Shown: positions 1-10,113, counted from the stretch's first letter. The stretch: DNA of 47,886 bases from Chitinophaga pinensis (GCA_945865315.1 CAMBDK010000010.1:1-47886); one strand, 5' to 3'. Numbers and translations: made by a program. The notes: generated from the sequence alone by a model not told the origin.

Positions 1-2
1 GA

Positions 3-143
3 AGAGAGGTATTCACAAAAGATACTCCAGTTATTGATGGTAAATTTTCATTGTCTTTTGTTAATGGGCTTAATCCAGGAATGTATATGCTGACAGGTAT
101 TGCGAATGGAAAACGATATACTAAGAGGGTTGTTATAAAGTAA
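3..143 (+). CDS. C-terminal end of a T9SS type A sorting-domain protein (partial)
   Basis: This is the last 46 codons of a gene that starts before the window. The readable end contains a short beta-strand-rich stretch (LNPGMYMLTGIANGK) and finishes RYTKRVVIK before a TAA stop. The pattern G-x-Y-x-L followed by a basic K-R-V-V-I-K end is typical of the type A C-terminal sorting domain (Por_Secre_tail). That domain takes proteins through the type IX secretion system and is removed at the cell surface. The passenger domain, and so the function, cannot be seen. A terminator-like hairpin lies about 70 nt downstream. Confidence 0.7.
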   Translation, partial: REVFTKDTPVIDGKFSLSFVNGLNPGMYMLTGIANGKRYTKRVVIK

Positions 144-213
144 TCTGAAAAGCTTCTGCAATTCAGTGTAAGAATTTCATTTTCTGCAACAATTAATTAT
201 GTTCGTCATTGCC

Positions 214-232
214 AAAAACGAAGCGTTTTTTT
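214..232 (+). terminator. Rho-independent terminator of the partial first gene
   Basis: A perfect 7-bp stem (AAAAACG, loop AAG, CGTTTTT) is followed by further T residues, 70 nt after the stop codon of the first gene. The stem is short and AT-rich, so it is plausible rather than certain. Confidence 0.5.
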
Positions 233-261
233 AAAAGTTTCATTAAATTTCCATTTTTTTT

Positions 262-409
262 ATTGTCTTCCATTTCCTCCATACATAACTAATTTCTCAA
301 TGCTATATTTTTCAATTGTTCCTAAACCGCCTGTGTGTATAATTTAAAATACTTTTAGCTCTGATAAAAATACAATTAATAAAAACTTATTTAGGCAATG
401 GAAGATAAT
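262..409. repeat. Imperfect inverted repeat in the 528-bp gap before the PKD gene
   Basis: ATTGTCTTCCATTTCC at 262-277 and GGCAATGGAAGATAAT at 394-409 are inverted copies with 14 of 16 positions matching, 116 bp apart. This could be a decayed MITE-like element or chance in AT-rich DNA. The rest of the 144-671 gap is very AT-rich and shows no open frame or RNA gene I can recognise. A TAGGTTTG at 621-628 fits the Bacteroidota -7 box (TAnnTTTG), but no well-spaced -33 TTG precedes it. Confidence 0.3.
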
Positions 410-671
410 TGAAAATAAATATGAAATGATTATATTTGACAATTGGGGAATGCTATCCTAACATTTTATAAATAATTCTTCCCATTTTTTTTCTGTAAAA
501 ATGAAAATATGTTTTTTTGAAAATTAGGATATAAATAAAAATTAATAGCTATAAATAGTAGTATCGTATTTATATTTTTTGTAAAAAAAGAGGAATAAAA
601 TTTTGAAGAATTTGTTTGAATAGGTTTGTAAATAGAGTATGTATCATCATGAATATTTTAAATAAGTGCTA

Positions 672-3600
672 ATGAAATTTATTAGTAAAATTTTAATAAT
701 AATAATAATACTTATTATCCCAGGAAGTTTGCAATCACAAATATTTCCGCCAGCAGCAAGCCTAACAACGGGCCAAGGTGCTGTAGGGAGCAACGACCCA
801 ATTTGGCTTGCTACCGATTGGTATACTGTTGTTCCTCCTAATCCAATGGGATTGACCTATGCCCCTGCATTAATTAATAATCCATGCGTTACTAATTTTT
901 GGGTTAACCCTTCTACTTTGCCCTCTCCTTTGAATAATGGCAATTGGATAACTGGTTCGGGCGCCCTTTGTTCTGGGCAGACAGGTTATCGGTATTTTAG
1001 ATTACCACTCAATTTGCCAGCAGATTGCAATGGTAATAGTGTTACAACTGTAGGAAACTATGTTTTATATCTTTCTGGTTATGTAGACGATGGAATAATT
1101 GGTGTTTATATTAATGGAAATAGTACAGGTTTTAGCGGGGGAAGTTATGGTGCAGGAGCCCAGTTAAACATGACCTTGGCAGGACCTTGGCTGATAGGTA
1201 TTAATTATGTCGATATTTTAGTTTATAACATAACAGGAGTTTATGGATTATTTGTAGTGGCTAATTCAACAGCTACTTCAATAGCAGATGGTGATGGCGA
1301 CGGCTTATCTGATTTATACGATAATTGCCCTTGCGAAGCAGGCGCTTTAGCCAATGGTTGTAAGGCATCCATACTTGGCAATACTGTTATTTGTCATGGC
1401 GAAGGTACAACACTTACTGCCACAGGAATTGGTTCCTATTTATGGAATACAGGATCTACAAACGCAGCCATTAATGTAAATCCAGCATTGCCTACTGGTT
1501 ATTATGTTATTGTTACAAAACCAAATGGGTTTAAAGACTCCTCCTATGTATATGTAAATCCAGCCCCATTAATATCAGTAAGTGGCGATACGCTTCTGTG
1601 TCAGCCTGAAAATACAGTCCTAACTGCTACGGGTGGGGGTACATATATTTGGAATAATGGTTCTACCAATGCTTCTATTACTGTTAATCCAATGATTTCA
1701 AGTAGCTATGAAGTTATAGTAACATGTACTAACGGCTGCAAAGATACTCTTAACCAGGCTGTTTTTGTTTACCCTAAACCAGTAGCAAATTTTAACTTTA
1801 CAAATAAATGTTTTGGAATTCCTATTCCCTTTAACAGTTCATCTACTATCAATGCAGCAAGTATCCTTACTAATTGGGCTTGGGATTTTGGCGACAATAC
1901 AACAGGTTCCGGCAGCAGCATATCACATTTGTATAATTTGGCAGGGAGCTATAATGTAACTTTAATAGTAAGTAGTAATAAATCATGCTCTGATACTATC
2001 GTTCAGCAAATTACTGTTTATAAAATCCCCCTTGTTAATTATTCGAATGTTGATGTTTGTTTGGGCGACACCATGTTTTTTACCAATAGTTCAACAGTTG
2101 GATCGCCTGCCGCTATTGCTAGCTACCTTTGGGATTTTGACGATAATGGCGCTGCAAGCAGCATCCAAAATCCAACTTATTTTTATCCCAATGCGGGAAC
2201 CTATAATGTAAAATTAATAGCAATAACAGGGGATGGCTGCTCCGATTCTATTATAAGCCCGGTAAATTCTTTTAACCCACCCAGCTCCGCTTTTTCGTTT
2301 AGTAATAGCTGTTTATATGATTCAGCTTTATTTGTAAATAATTCTCTTAATCCGCCCGATGGCACTATTGTTGGCTGGTCGTGGAGTTTTGGCGACGGCG
2401 GGGCACCCAATACCACAGTGTTGAGCCCAAGCCATCTTTATAGTATCGCAGGTAATTACACGGTTACGCTCATCACGCTATCTTCAAATATTGGCTGTCC
2501 CGATACTTTGCAAAAAATAATTACTATTCACCCTATACCTGTTGCTAATTTTAGTTTTATAGATGTTTGTTTAGCTGAAACAGTAAATTTTTATGATTCC
2601 ACAAAAGTTTTAACTGATAATATAATAAGCTGGACTTGGAATTTTGGCGATGGCACAGCACAAGGTTCAACGCAGCATCCAAATCATTTGTATGTAAATC
2701 CAGGAACATATATTGTTAGTTTAATTGCTACAAGTAATAATGGGTGTAACGACACAGTTATAAAAAATGTAGTAGTTCATCCACTGCCAGTGGCATTGTT
2801 TAGCGCATTAAATGTTTGTGCCGATGTAAATACTACTTTTACAGATCAGTCAACAATATTATCTACAGATAATTTGCAATCCTGGGCTTGGGGTTTTGGA
2901 GATGCAAATCCGGTGGGGCCAGGAAATTTGCTTCCCAATACTTTCCATCTCTATACGGATACCGGAACATATTTAGTTAAATTGATAGTGCATTCAAATT
3001 TTGGTTGTGTCGATTCTATTACCAAACCTGTAATTGTTTATGCAAATCCTGTTTCGAATTTCAACAATACAAGTGTTTGTAATAACAGCAATACACAGTT
3101 TACAGATAGCTCCAGCAGCTACTCCGGAAATATAAATTCTTGGCTTTGGGATTTTGACGATGGGGTAGCTCCTGTGAATACTATTTCTAGCCCCTCCTAT
3201 CTTTATAATAATGCCGGAACATATAATGTTACATTAATAGTTAATAGCAGCGTTGGCTGTGCCGATACAATTATAAAAGCTGTTGAAGTTTATTATAATC
3301 CTGTAGCAAATTTTAACCATGTGAATGTTTGCGCAGGCGATACAACACATTTTTTAAATACATCTTCTATTCACAATAGCACCTCAATAGCAAGTTATTC
3401 ATGGATGTTTGGTGATGGGGGTGCTAACAGTATTTTGCAAAATCCAGCACGTTTTTATACAATAGGGACTTATTCCGTTTTGTTATTAACAACCAGTGCC
3501 GAAGGTTGTTTTGATACCGCCTCTTCATTAGCCTATGTTTTTGATGCGCCCATATCTGGTTTTTTATTGAATAATTCCTGCTTGTATGATTCGGCGAAAT

Positions 3601-5108
3601 TTACAAATACTGCTGTTAGTCCCAGCTTAGGGAATATAGCTGGCTGGTCATGGAATTTTGGTGATGGCACACCAATAAACACAGTAGCTTTGAGCCCTAG
3701 TCATTATTATTCAACTGCCGGGGATTATCAAATTACTTTAGTTACTTATTCATCAAATCTCGCTTGCTCCGATACTATCATCGATTCAATTACAATATAT
3801 CCTAAGCCTGCAGCCGATTTCGACTTTGTAGATGTGTGTTTAAATCAGCCGATGAATTTTACTGATCTTTCAAGTGTTGCAGGTGGAACCATAACAAGCT
3901 GGGCCTGGGATTTTAAAGACAACACAGCAATTGGGATTACGCAGGACCCAAGTCATGCCTATAATAGTCAAGGAGTATTCCCTGTTTTATTACTTGTAAC
4001 AGATAATAATAACTGTAATGATACCATATCTAAAAATGCATTAATTCATCCTTTGCCAGTTGTGGCATTTAGTGCATCAAAAACTTGCTTAGGTAGCCTT
4101 GCTGTTTTAACTGATTTATCAACTATTTCGCCCGGAAATAATTTACAGACATGGTCTTGGGATTTTGGCGATAACAGCGCTATTATTAATAATCAAAACA
4201 CAAGCCACCTGTATTCCGCAGTAAATTCCTATCCTGTTGAGTTGCTTGTAAGTTCTAACTTTGGTTGTTCCGATTCAATTACTAAAACAATTGTGATCAA
4301 TCCATATCCAATAGTTGATTTTGCTGCAAATGATTCTATCGGGTGCGAACTTTTTTGTGTCGGATTTCAAGACGCCTCCATTATATCGGGAGGTGTTAAT
4401 GTAAAGTGGCAATGGGATTTTGGTGATGGCAGCATCTCAAATAATTCGCAAAATTTAGACCACTGTTATTCGAATGATTCTGTTACTTCCGCAAATTATT
4501 TTGATGTTACCTTAACGGTTAGTTCCGATAGCGGCTGTGTAAGTGTTTTAACAAAAAGTAATTACATAACTGTATACCCCAATCCTGTTACAGAATTTAT
4601 CGCTCAGCCTAAAACAACAAGCATTATTGACCCTTCCATTTCAGTGGCAAACTTTTCTACTGGAGCTACTTTTTGGAATTGGGATTTCGGTGATTTCACA
4701 AGTTCTAGTTTAAGTAATCCAGAAGCTCATAATTATTCAGATACAGGATCCTATACCATCACTTTAATAGCATTTAATGCAAATGGCTGCAGCGATACTT
4801 CAAAAGAAACCATTATTATTATGCCCGAATATTCATTTTATATCCCCAACTCATTTACACCAAATGGGGATGGGAAAAATGATACATTTTCGGGTAAGGG
4901 CCTTTTTATCAAAGAATATGAAATGACAATTTTTAATCGCTGGGGTAGTCTCATTTTTAAAACAAACGACATTCATATTGGATGGGATGGGAAAACAAAA
5001 ATAAATGGCGAATTAGCAGAGTTGGGCGTATATGTTTATGATATTAATATTACGGATATCAATAAAGAAAGATACAATTATAATGGCACTGTAACTTTAG
5101 TGAGGTAA
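672..5108 (+). CDS. Giant secreted PKD-domain protein with T9SS type B (gliding motility-associated) C-terminus
   Basis: The first possible start is a GTG at 666, but ATG 672 gives a clean signal peptide (MKFISKILIIIIILIIPGS, cut near LQSQ). Mature order, by residue: about 25-205, an unassigned beta-rich domain that may bind ligand; about 207-220, a calcium-binding DGDGDGLSD / DNCP thrombospondin-type-3-like motif; about 225-370, two Ig-like segments with LWNTGST / IWNNGST; about 370-1380, twelve PKD domains, each with a W-x-W-x-F-x-D core such as WAWDFGD; about 1385-1478, the type B sorting domain (IPNSFTPNGDGKNDTF, FNRWG, GTVTLVR), as in the CHU_C / gliding-motility family. The protein should be exported by T9SS and stay at the surface or be released, as an adhesin or matrix scaffold. 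No catalytic domain is visible. PKD units 1-5 and 6-10 look like a tandem block duplication. Family assignment is firm; ligand unknown. Confidence 0.9.
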   Translation: MKFISKILIIIIILIIPGSLQSQIFPPAASLTTGQGAVGSNDPIWLATDWYTVVPPNPMGLTYAPALINNPCVTNFWVNPSTLPSPLNNGNWITGSGALCSGQTGYRYFRLPLNLPADCNGNSVTTVGNYVLYLSGYVDDGIIGVYINGNSTGFSGGSYGAGAQLNMTLAGPWLIGINYVDILVYNITGVYGLFVVANSTATSIADGDGDGLSDLYDNCPCEAGALANGCKASILGNTVICHGEGTTLTATGIGSYLWNTGSTNAAINVNPALPTGYYVIVTKPNGFKDSSYVYVNPAPLISVSGDTLLCQPENTVLTATGGGTYIWNNGSTNASITVNPMISSSYEVIVTCTNGCKDTLNQAVFVYPKPVANFNFTNKCFGIPIPFNSSSTINAASILTNWAWDFGDNTTGSGSSISHLYNLAGSYNVTLIVSSNKSCSDTIVQQITVYKIPLVNYSNVDVCLGDTMFFTNSSTVGSPAAIASYLWDFDDNGAASSIQNPTYFYPNAGTYNVKLIAITGDGCSDSIISPVNSFNPPSSAFSFSNSCLYDSALFVNNSLNPPDGTIVGWSWSFGDGGAPNTTVLSPSHLYSIAGNYTVTLITLSSNIGCPDTLQKIITIHPIPVANFSFIDVCLAETVNFYDSTKVLTDNIISWTWNFGDGTAQGSTQHPNHLYVNPGTYIVSLIATSNNGCNDTVIKNVVVHPLPVALFSALNVCADVNTTFTDQSTILSTDNLQSWAWGFGDANPVGPGNLLPNTFHLYTDTGTYLVKLIVHSNFGCVDSITKPVIVYANPVSNFNNTSVCNNSNTQFTDSSSSYSGNINSWLWDFDDGVAPVNTISSPSYLYNNAGTYNVTLIVNSSVGCADTIIKAVEVYYNPVANFNHVNVCAGDTTHFLNTSSIHNSTSIASYSWMFGDGGANSILQNPARFYTIGTYSVLLLTTSAEGCFDTASSLAYVFDAPISGFLLNNSCLYDSAKFTNTAVSPSLGNIAGWSWNFGDGTPINTVALSPSHYYSTAGDYQITLVTYSSNLACSDTIIDSITIYPKPAADFDFVDVCLNQPMNFTDLSSVAGGTITSWAWDFKDNTAIGITQDPSHAYNSQGVFPVLLLVTDNNNCNDTISKNALIHPLPVVAFSASKTCLGSLAVLTDLSTISPGNNLQTWSWDFGDNSAIINNQNTSHLYSAVNSYPVELLVSSNFGCSDSITKTIVINPYPIVDFAANDSIGCELFCVGFQDASIISGGVNVKWQWDFGDGSISNNSQNLDHCYSNDSVTSANYFDVTLTVSSDSGCVSVLTKSNYITVYPNPVTEFIAQPKTTSIIDPSISVANFSTGATFWNWDFGDFTSSSLSNPEAHNYSDTGSYTITLIAFNANGCSDTSKETIIIMPEYSFYIPNSFTPNGDGKNDTFSGKGLFIKEYEMTIFNRWGSLIFKTNDIHIGWDGKTKINGELAELGVYVYDINITDINKERYNYNGTVTLVR

Positions 5109-5190
5109 GTGATTGGACTTTTTTTGTTGAGGTGTTCTCTAATTATACCAATTATAGTTTCAAAATAGTCCAATCCAAGACCCAACCTAC

Positions 5191-5247
5191 TTTCTCGACT
5201 CCGCTCGAAAATCACCATGCGGGAAGTTAATTCGAGCGAAGTAGAAA
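5191..5247. repeat. Imperfect palindrome with CTCGA core
   Basis: TTTCTCGACTCCGCTCGAA (5191-5209) and TTCGAGCGAAGTAGAAA (5231-5247) form an imperfect inverted repeat with a 21-bp loop. Its GC content is clearly higher than the flanks. It sits between a plus-strand and a minus-strand gene that converge. It could be a dispersed palindromic element; only one copy is seen in this window. Confidence 0.4.
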
Positions 5248-5324
5248 TAGTGCTGCTTAATAAAAATGGACGAATATATATTTACAAATGGTATTATTTA
5301 ACAATCTTTAATATTTTTGTAAAA

Positions 5325-5356
5325 AAAACGCCTGTGTTTTTTTACACAAGCGTTTT
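5325..5356 (-). terminator. Terminator of the secreted T9SS gene at 5.4-7.0 kb
   Basis: The arms AAAACGCCTGTGT and ACACAAGCGTTTT pair over 13 positions with one mismatch, around a short T loop. The A-run at 5321-5328 gives a U-tract on the minus-strand transcript. It begins 25 nt after the stop of the minus-strand gene and may also stop plus-strand readthrough from the PKD gene. Confidence 0.75.
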
Positions 5357-5380
5357 AACGATAAAATGATTTAAAGAATA

Positions 5381-7030
5381 CTATTTAATAACAACCATTT
5401 TTAAATTTTTCTTTGAATTTTCAGAGATAATTGATGCATAATAAATTCCGGAAGGTAAATTAGAGGTATCAATTTTAATAGTATTGCTACCTGAATTCAT
5501 TTCTCCTGAAAATATATTTGCTATAACTTTTCCGGTGATATCATAAACAGTTATCGCAATTTTTGACGCTTCATTTAAATTTACATCAACAGTAGCTTCG
5601 TTAGTAATTGGGTTTGGATATAAATTAATACCGCTGATTTTATTTTCACCTCCGGTAATACCAGCTACCATGTTCCCAAATTTATTATCAGTAAAAGATG
5701 CACCAGTTGCAGCTATTGATGAGGAATCCAAACGATAATCAGGTGTGGAGGATAGCGCTGCTGGGAATCCATTTACCCAAGCGATTGCTGTTGTAGCTTT
5801 TGTTGAATCACTATTATCCTCTGAAAAAATTGTGCTGTACATCAATAGGGAAGCATTTGCATCTGTAGTAATTGCTTTGCTTATATCCGATGCTATTAAA
5901 TTATTTGCAAATACGGCAGAGTCGTTTACAGCAAAGTTGTCAACTGTGCCAGCATCTTTCAAATAGATACCTTTTTCCCAAGAAGCAGCAATGGAGTTAA
6001 ACACCGAAATAGAAGAGTTTCTGCGAATATAAAAAGCTCTTTCAAATTTTTCACCAACAGGTAATGTTACTGTACCATTGCGTTTTGGTCCGATGCTGGT
6101 AATATTAGAGAAGATAGCTTGTGTTCTTGGGAAATTTGCTGTTCCTGTGGCATCGTTATCTGACTCAAAACCGTTTGAATCACCTGCAGCATCAAATAAG
6201 TCAGGATCTCTTACAATCAAACCAAATTGTATACGTCCGCTAAATCCATAATCAGTATCAAAATCATCATCGGTACCACGGAATGCAATGAGGTATTTTG
6301 CATCTACAGTTCCACCAAACCACTCATAACTATCATCACCTGAAAACGAAACTTGCACATGGTCAATCTTTGTTTTTGAACCTACCGAACCAAATGTTAA
6401 GCCATTGATTTCTTTATTTGGTATAAAAGCGATACCCGGAAATTCAATCCTTACATAAGAAAATACTCCGGAACTATCCTGGTCATTTGTTCCGCCATAT
6501 TCACTTTCAGCGGAAACAACAATACCTTCTATATTAGCAATGCCGCCTGGTTGATTGTTTTTTGCATTCCCCAGAATAACAACTCCTCCCCAATCACCTT
6601 CTGCCCTTGAACCGGCAGCTTCACCAGAAGTAAATATAATCGGATTACTTGAGGTACCCTGTGCTATAATTTTTGAACTTTTTGTAATCAGTAAAGTACC
6701 TTGTGTTGCTTTGTCGCCAAGAATAATAACACCCGCTTGAATGGTTAATACAGCATTGTTTTTTACATAAATTTTATTTTGCAACAAAACAATTGTCCCT
6801 GTTGTCCAGGTGGTATTACTTGTGATGTCAGCACTTACTGTCATTGTCGGCGCACCATAAGCTGTATTTTCAGGATCAAAATTTGTCCAGCCATTTGTCC
6901 AGTCTGTTGCTTCTGTGTTATCAGTTACCGGAAATGCTCCTTTATAAATTGTTGGGGTCCAAAAAGCAGTTTGTGCATTTAATGAACCTCCTATTAAGCC
7001 CGCCAAGGCTAGCGTGTAAATTTTTTTCAT
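5381..7030 (-). CDS. Secreted repeat-rich protein with T9SS type A sorting domain, partner of the adjacent TonB receptor
   Basis: An upstream in-frame start exists at 7075, but ATG 7030 begins a standard signal peptide (MKKIYTLALAGLIGGSLNAQ), so 549 residues are preferred. The first half is rich in the alternating V/I pattern of a right-handed beta-helix or similar repeat (for example IYVKNNAVLTIQAGVIILG, with GDWGGVVILGNA and DSYEWFGGTVDAKYLIAF further on). Acidic DDDFDTDYGF and ESDND stretches could bind calcium. The last ~75 residues are a type A sorting domain (INLYPNPITNEATVDVNL, VYDITGKV, LPSGIYYASI). It is expected to be a surface or released protein. It lies directly downstream of a TonB-dependent receptor on the same strand and its upstream region shares a TTAACATTA motif with that receptor's, so a joint uptake role is likely. 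The substrate is unknown. Confidence 0.85.
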   Translation of the reverse strand: MKKIYTLALAGLIGGSLNAQTAFWTPTIYKGAFPVTDNTEATDWTNGWTNFDPENTAYGAPTMTVSADITSNTTWTTGTIVLLQNKIYVKNNAVLTIQAGVIILGDKATQGTLLITKSSKIIAQGTSSNPIIFTSGEAAGSRAEGDWGGVVILGNAKNNQPGGIANIEGIVVSAESEYGGTNDQDSSGVFSYVRIEFPGIAFIPNKEINGLTFGSVGSKTKIDHVQVSFSGDDSYEWFGGTVDAKYLIAFRGTDDDFDTDYGFSGRIQFGLIVRDPDLFDAAGDSNGFESDNDATGTANFPRTQAIFSNITSIGPKRNGTVTLPVGEKFERAFYIRRNSSISVFNSIAASWEKGIYLKDAGTVDNFAVNDSAVFANNLIASDISKAITTDANASLLMYSTIFSEDNSDSTKATTAIAWVNGFPAALSSTPDYRLDSSSIAATGASFTDNKFGNMVAGITGGENKISGINLYPNPITNEATVDVNLNEASKIAITVYDITGKVIANIFSGEMNSGSNTIKIDTSNLPSGIYYASIISENSKKNLKMVVIK

Positions 7031-7122
7031 TTTTTTAATTGGAATTAATGTTTGTTTAAAATATTTTTTGCACAAAAGTAATCTGGAGGTGTTGTGTGAT
7101 AATTAAGAAGAGGTTGTGTGTT

Positions 7123-7151
7123 TCTTATTAAAACTTTATCTTAATGTTAAG
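7123..7151 (-). promoter_or_regulatory. Candidate operator, TTAACA-type 11-bp periodic boxes
   Basis: Reading the minus strand from 7151, CTTAACATTAAG is followed by ATAAAG and ATAAGA at exact 11-bp steps (starts at 7150, 7139, 7128). The first box is identical over 10 bases (CTTAACATTA) to one upstream of the neighbouring TonB receptor. An 11-bp period suits tandem binding by an OmpR/PhoB-class response regulator. The assignment is inference; the second and third boxes are weak. Confidence 0.35.
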
Positions 7152-7205
7152 AGCGAAAAAATGGGAATAACTCTTTTTTGATGACTTGCTTGCAAGATGC
7201 AGGGT

Positions 7206-10061
7206 TTAAAATTTATAAGAAACACCAAGAGAAATGATTTGTCCATAATTGGTGTCAATCATAGTATTATCCTCTGCCTTATCAAATTTGCCATTTTTAT
7301 CGATGTCCTGATAAAAAATTAGATTTTGGGCAAAGACATCCCGTACATTCAATTTTATTTCTAGATTTTCTTTTATTTTTTTTGCAATTTGAAAGTCTAG
7401 AACATTGCGTTGCTTTTCCCAATAATCAGGCTCGCTGGTGCTTCCTACAATATAAATTCTTTTGCCTACTAGGTTGTAAGATGCACTTAAACTTAAGCCA
7501 TTTGTTGGATGAATAAATTGAATTCCTGCATTTACAATAACGGGAGATTGACCTTGCAAGGGGCGTTCAGCAGTAGTGGCTCCGTTTATTTTGCTAACGT
7601 CTACTTTTGATTGTATATATGAAAAATTAGTATATAGGGTGGTAGCGGATAAAAATGGTATAGAATCATTTCGGAACATTGTACTTAATTTAAAACGGTA
7701 TTCTAATTCTACTCCAATGTTAGTTGCTTTTGGAACGTTTACATAATACAGTTCGCGCAAAACATCAGGGCGATTGACTTGCTCAACAGCATTCGTAAAA
7801 TTTTTGTAAAAACCGGAGACAGAAATTAATTGTCCTGCACCGGGATAATATTCAAAGCGTAAATCATAATTATCAATCAACGCCCTTTGTAAATTGGGGT
7901 TTCCGGAAACTGCAAAATCGGTTACAAAATCAAAAAATATAAAAGGTGCTAATTCCCTAAATTCAGGGCGGGATACTGTACGGTAATAGCTGGCTCTGAT
8001 ATTTATTTTATCGGTTAAGGAATATATTAAATTGACGGAAGGTAAAAAATCATTTACCGTTGTATCTATATCAACAGGCGCGTTGCTCCCGTCTTTTATA
8101 GTATGTAACTGCTGATTATAGGATTCAATACGCACACCGTAAATCACTCTCAAGCGTTCAAAAAATTTTGAATCAAACATCGCAAACCCAGCATTTAAAA
8201 GTGAGGATGCAGTATAACTATCGCTGGTTTTGGTGGCTTCATCTAATTTGAACCCCCCGTTATTGGGTCCTGGCTTATCAAGTATTCCCATATTGGTACT
8301 TGCAAAAATTTCCTCTTCAGGCAATAATAACAATTGGCTATTAAATTTTACTGCACTTCCTTTTCTATATTTAGAGAATCCTAAATTACGCGCCTCAAAG
8401 CTTCTGTCTCTGTATTGATGAAATCCTCCAATTTTCAGATCCGTTTTTACTCCTTTAATTGCACAGGGATAATTTGCTTCATATTTAAAACTATAAATGT
8501 TTTCATTTGTTTTTGAAAAAAACATATTTCCTGCCGCATTTGGTATGGTCCCTTCATTTTGTACAATAGCAGCATAAAGATTTGTTGTATCATCTTCCAT
8601 TGTTGCTGTTTTTTGATATACTATTCGCCTCATGTTTGGCACATCACGCTTGATATCACTCAATCCGCCAATCCATTTTATTTTTATTTTAGAATTTGGC
8701 AATAAATGATCTCCACTTAATTGACCTGTATAAAGTATATTCTGAGTAAACCAAAAAAGGGATGATTTTTCCCAAATTTTTTCTGGTTGATCAAATTCAC
8801 GGGCCCCCTTTCTTAAAGTTACTTTATCATCGCTATTTACACTTAATAAATTTTTAAAGTTGATCTGATTGTTATCATTTATTTTGTATCCCATATTCCA
8901 CATTCCACTTGCAAGTATTGCTTGTGTATATTGCTGGTCATTAAGTTCCATACGTTTTATAACGCCAGTTGATTGTTCCTCATACTCACGCCTTATTGTT
9001 TCATTGTAGTTATAATTATTCTGATACGTTAATGCAAAAATGCTACCAATCTCACGATTAAATATTTTGCCAACATTAGCAATACTATACTGAGCATTAA
9101 GGGAAGGTAAAGCATTGATAGTTTTTATTTTCCATGAAGGAGTAAGCTGTTTAGCAAGTTCTCCTTTTTGTTCAACCGACAAATGTGAAAACTCTGCTGT
9201 AGTGGGAAGATTAGAAGGCAATGCTCTTGTTCCATCGTCAATGCCAAGCAAATCATATTTCCCGCCATCATATGTTTTAAATGTTTTAAATGTAGTGATG
9301 GTATTATATGAACCTGCTATAGAGAATATTTGTTCGTTTTTATCAGGTATGCTTTTGGTATTTATTTGAATAATTCCTCCTGCAAATTCTCCAGGCATAT
9401 CGGGCGTAGCAGTTTTTATTATTAGCAAATTATCCAACATATTGGAAGGGAAAATATCAAAGGCAAACGCTTTTCTATCCGACTCCGAACTTGGTAATGG
9501 CGCACCATTAATGTAAGCCGCATTATAACGATCGTTTAATCCTCTGATGATGGCAAATTTATTATCCTGGATGCTAGCACCACTAATTCGTTTTAGTACA
9601 TCACTCGTATTCCTGTCAGGTGTTCTTTTTATTGATTCTGATGAAATCCCATCCGATACCGATGCATTGTTTTTTTGCATCACCAACATAGCATTCGTTG
9701 TTTCTTTGCTCATTGTTGCAATAATTTCAATTACACCCAAATCGGTTGACGCCGTTCCCAAACTGATGCTTATAATTGTTGGTTCGCCTGATTTTACAAT
9801 TACATCAGTAAGTATTTTGGTATTGTAGGAAATTAATTTTGACACCAATGTATATTTCCCAGGCGCTACATTTTTAAATGTAAAAGCACCATCTAGATCG
9901 GTATTGCTGCCTGTAACTGTTCCTTCAATTACAACTATTGCACCAGGTAATGTTTCACCTGTTTTTTCATCAATCACTATTCCTTTTATGCTTGAGTTTT
10001 GCCCACATAGAACCTTTAGAGACAAAATAAAGAGCAGCAGGGAAAATAATTTCAATTTCAT
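7206..10061 (-). CDS. TonB-dependent outer-membrane receptor with CarboxypepD_reg-like domain
   Basis: Of the upstream ATGs, 10061 gives the proper signal peptide (MKLKLFSLLLFILSLKV), making 951 residues. About 25-105: a CarboxypepD_reg-like beta-sandwich (GIVIDEKTGETLPGAIVVIE ... DLDGAFTFKNVAPGKYTL). About 135-245: the plug, with RGLNDRYNAAYINGAPLPSS and ATPDMPGEFAGGIIQINTK. The rest is a 22-strand-type barrel with YRTVSRPEFRELAPF near residue 690 and a terminal phenylalanine (LGVSYKF), the usual BamA signal. It imports a substrate across the outer membrane using TonB energy. The secreted T9SS protein follows 175 bp downstream on the same strand. The TTAAC-type boxes upstream hint at a phosphate-type regulator, but the ligand cannot be read from the sequence. 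Confidence 0.9.
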   Translation of the reverse strand: MKLKLFSLLLFILSLKVLCGQNSSIKGIVIDEKTGETLPGAIVVIEGTVTGSNTDLDGAFTFKNVAPGKYTLVSKLISYNTKILTDVIVKSGEPTIISISLGTASTDLGVIEIIATMSKETTNAMLVMQKNNASVSDGISSESIKRTPDRNTSDVLKRISGASIQDNKFAIIRGLNDRYNAAYINGAPLPSSESDRKAFAFDIFPSNMLDNLLIIKTATPDMPGEFAGGIIQINTKSIPDKNEQIFSIAGSYNTITTFKTFKTYDGGKYDLLGIDDGTRALPSNLPTTAEFSHLSVEQKGELAKQLTPSWKIKTINALPSLNAQYSIANVGKIFNREIGSIFALTYQNNYNYNETIRREYEEQSTGVIKRMELNDQQYTQAILASGMWNMGYKINDNNQINFKNLLSVNSDDKVTLRKGAREFDQPEKIWEKSSLFWFTQNILYTGQLSGDHLLPNSKIKIKWIGGLSDIKRDVPNMRRIVYQKTATMEDDTTNLYAAIVQNEGTIPNAAGNMFFSKTNENIYSFKYEANYPCAIKGVKTDLKIGGFHQYRDRSFEARNLGFSKYRKGSAVKFNSQLLLLPEEEIFASTNMGILDKPGPNNGGFKLDEATKTSDSYTASSLLNAGFAMFDSKFFERLRVIYGVRIESYNQQLHTIKDGSNAPVDIDTTVNDFLPSVNLIYSLTDKINIRASYYRTVSRPEFRELAPFIFFDFVTDFAVSGNPNLQRALIDNYDLRFEYYPGAGQLISVSGFYKNFTNAVEQVNRPDVLRELYYVNVPKATNIGVELEYRFKLSTMFRNDSIPFLSATTLYTNFSYIQSKVDVSKINGATTAERPLQGQSPVIVNAGIQFIHPTNGLSLSASYNLVGKRIYIVGSTSEPDYWEKQRNVLDFQIAKKIKENLEIKLNVRDVFAQNLIFYQDIDKNGKFDKAEDNTMIDTNYGQIISLGVSYKF

Positions 10062-10113
10062 TTTAATCTTTGTTTTATTTGCGTGCAAAGTAATTGGTAA
10101 AAGTTCGAAGCTG

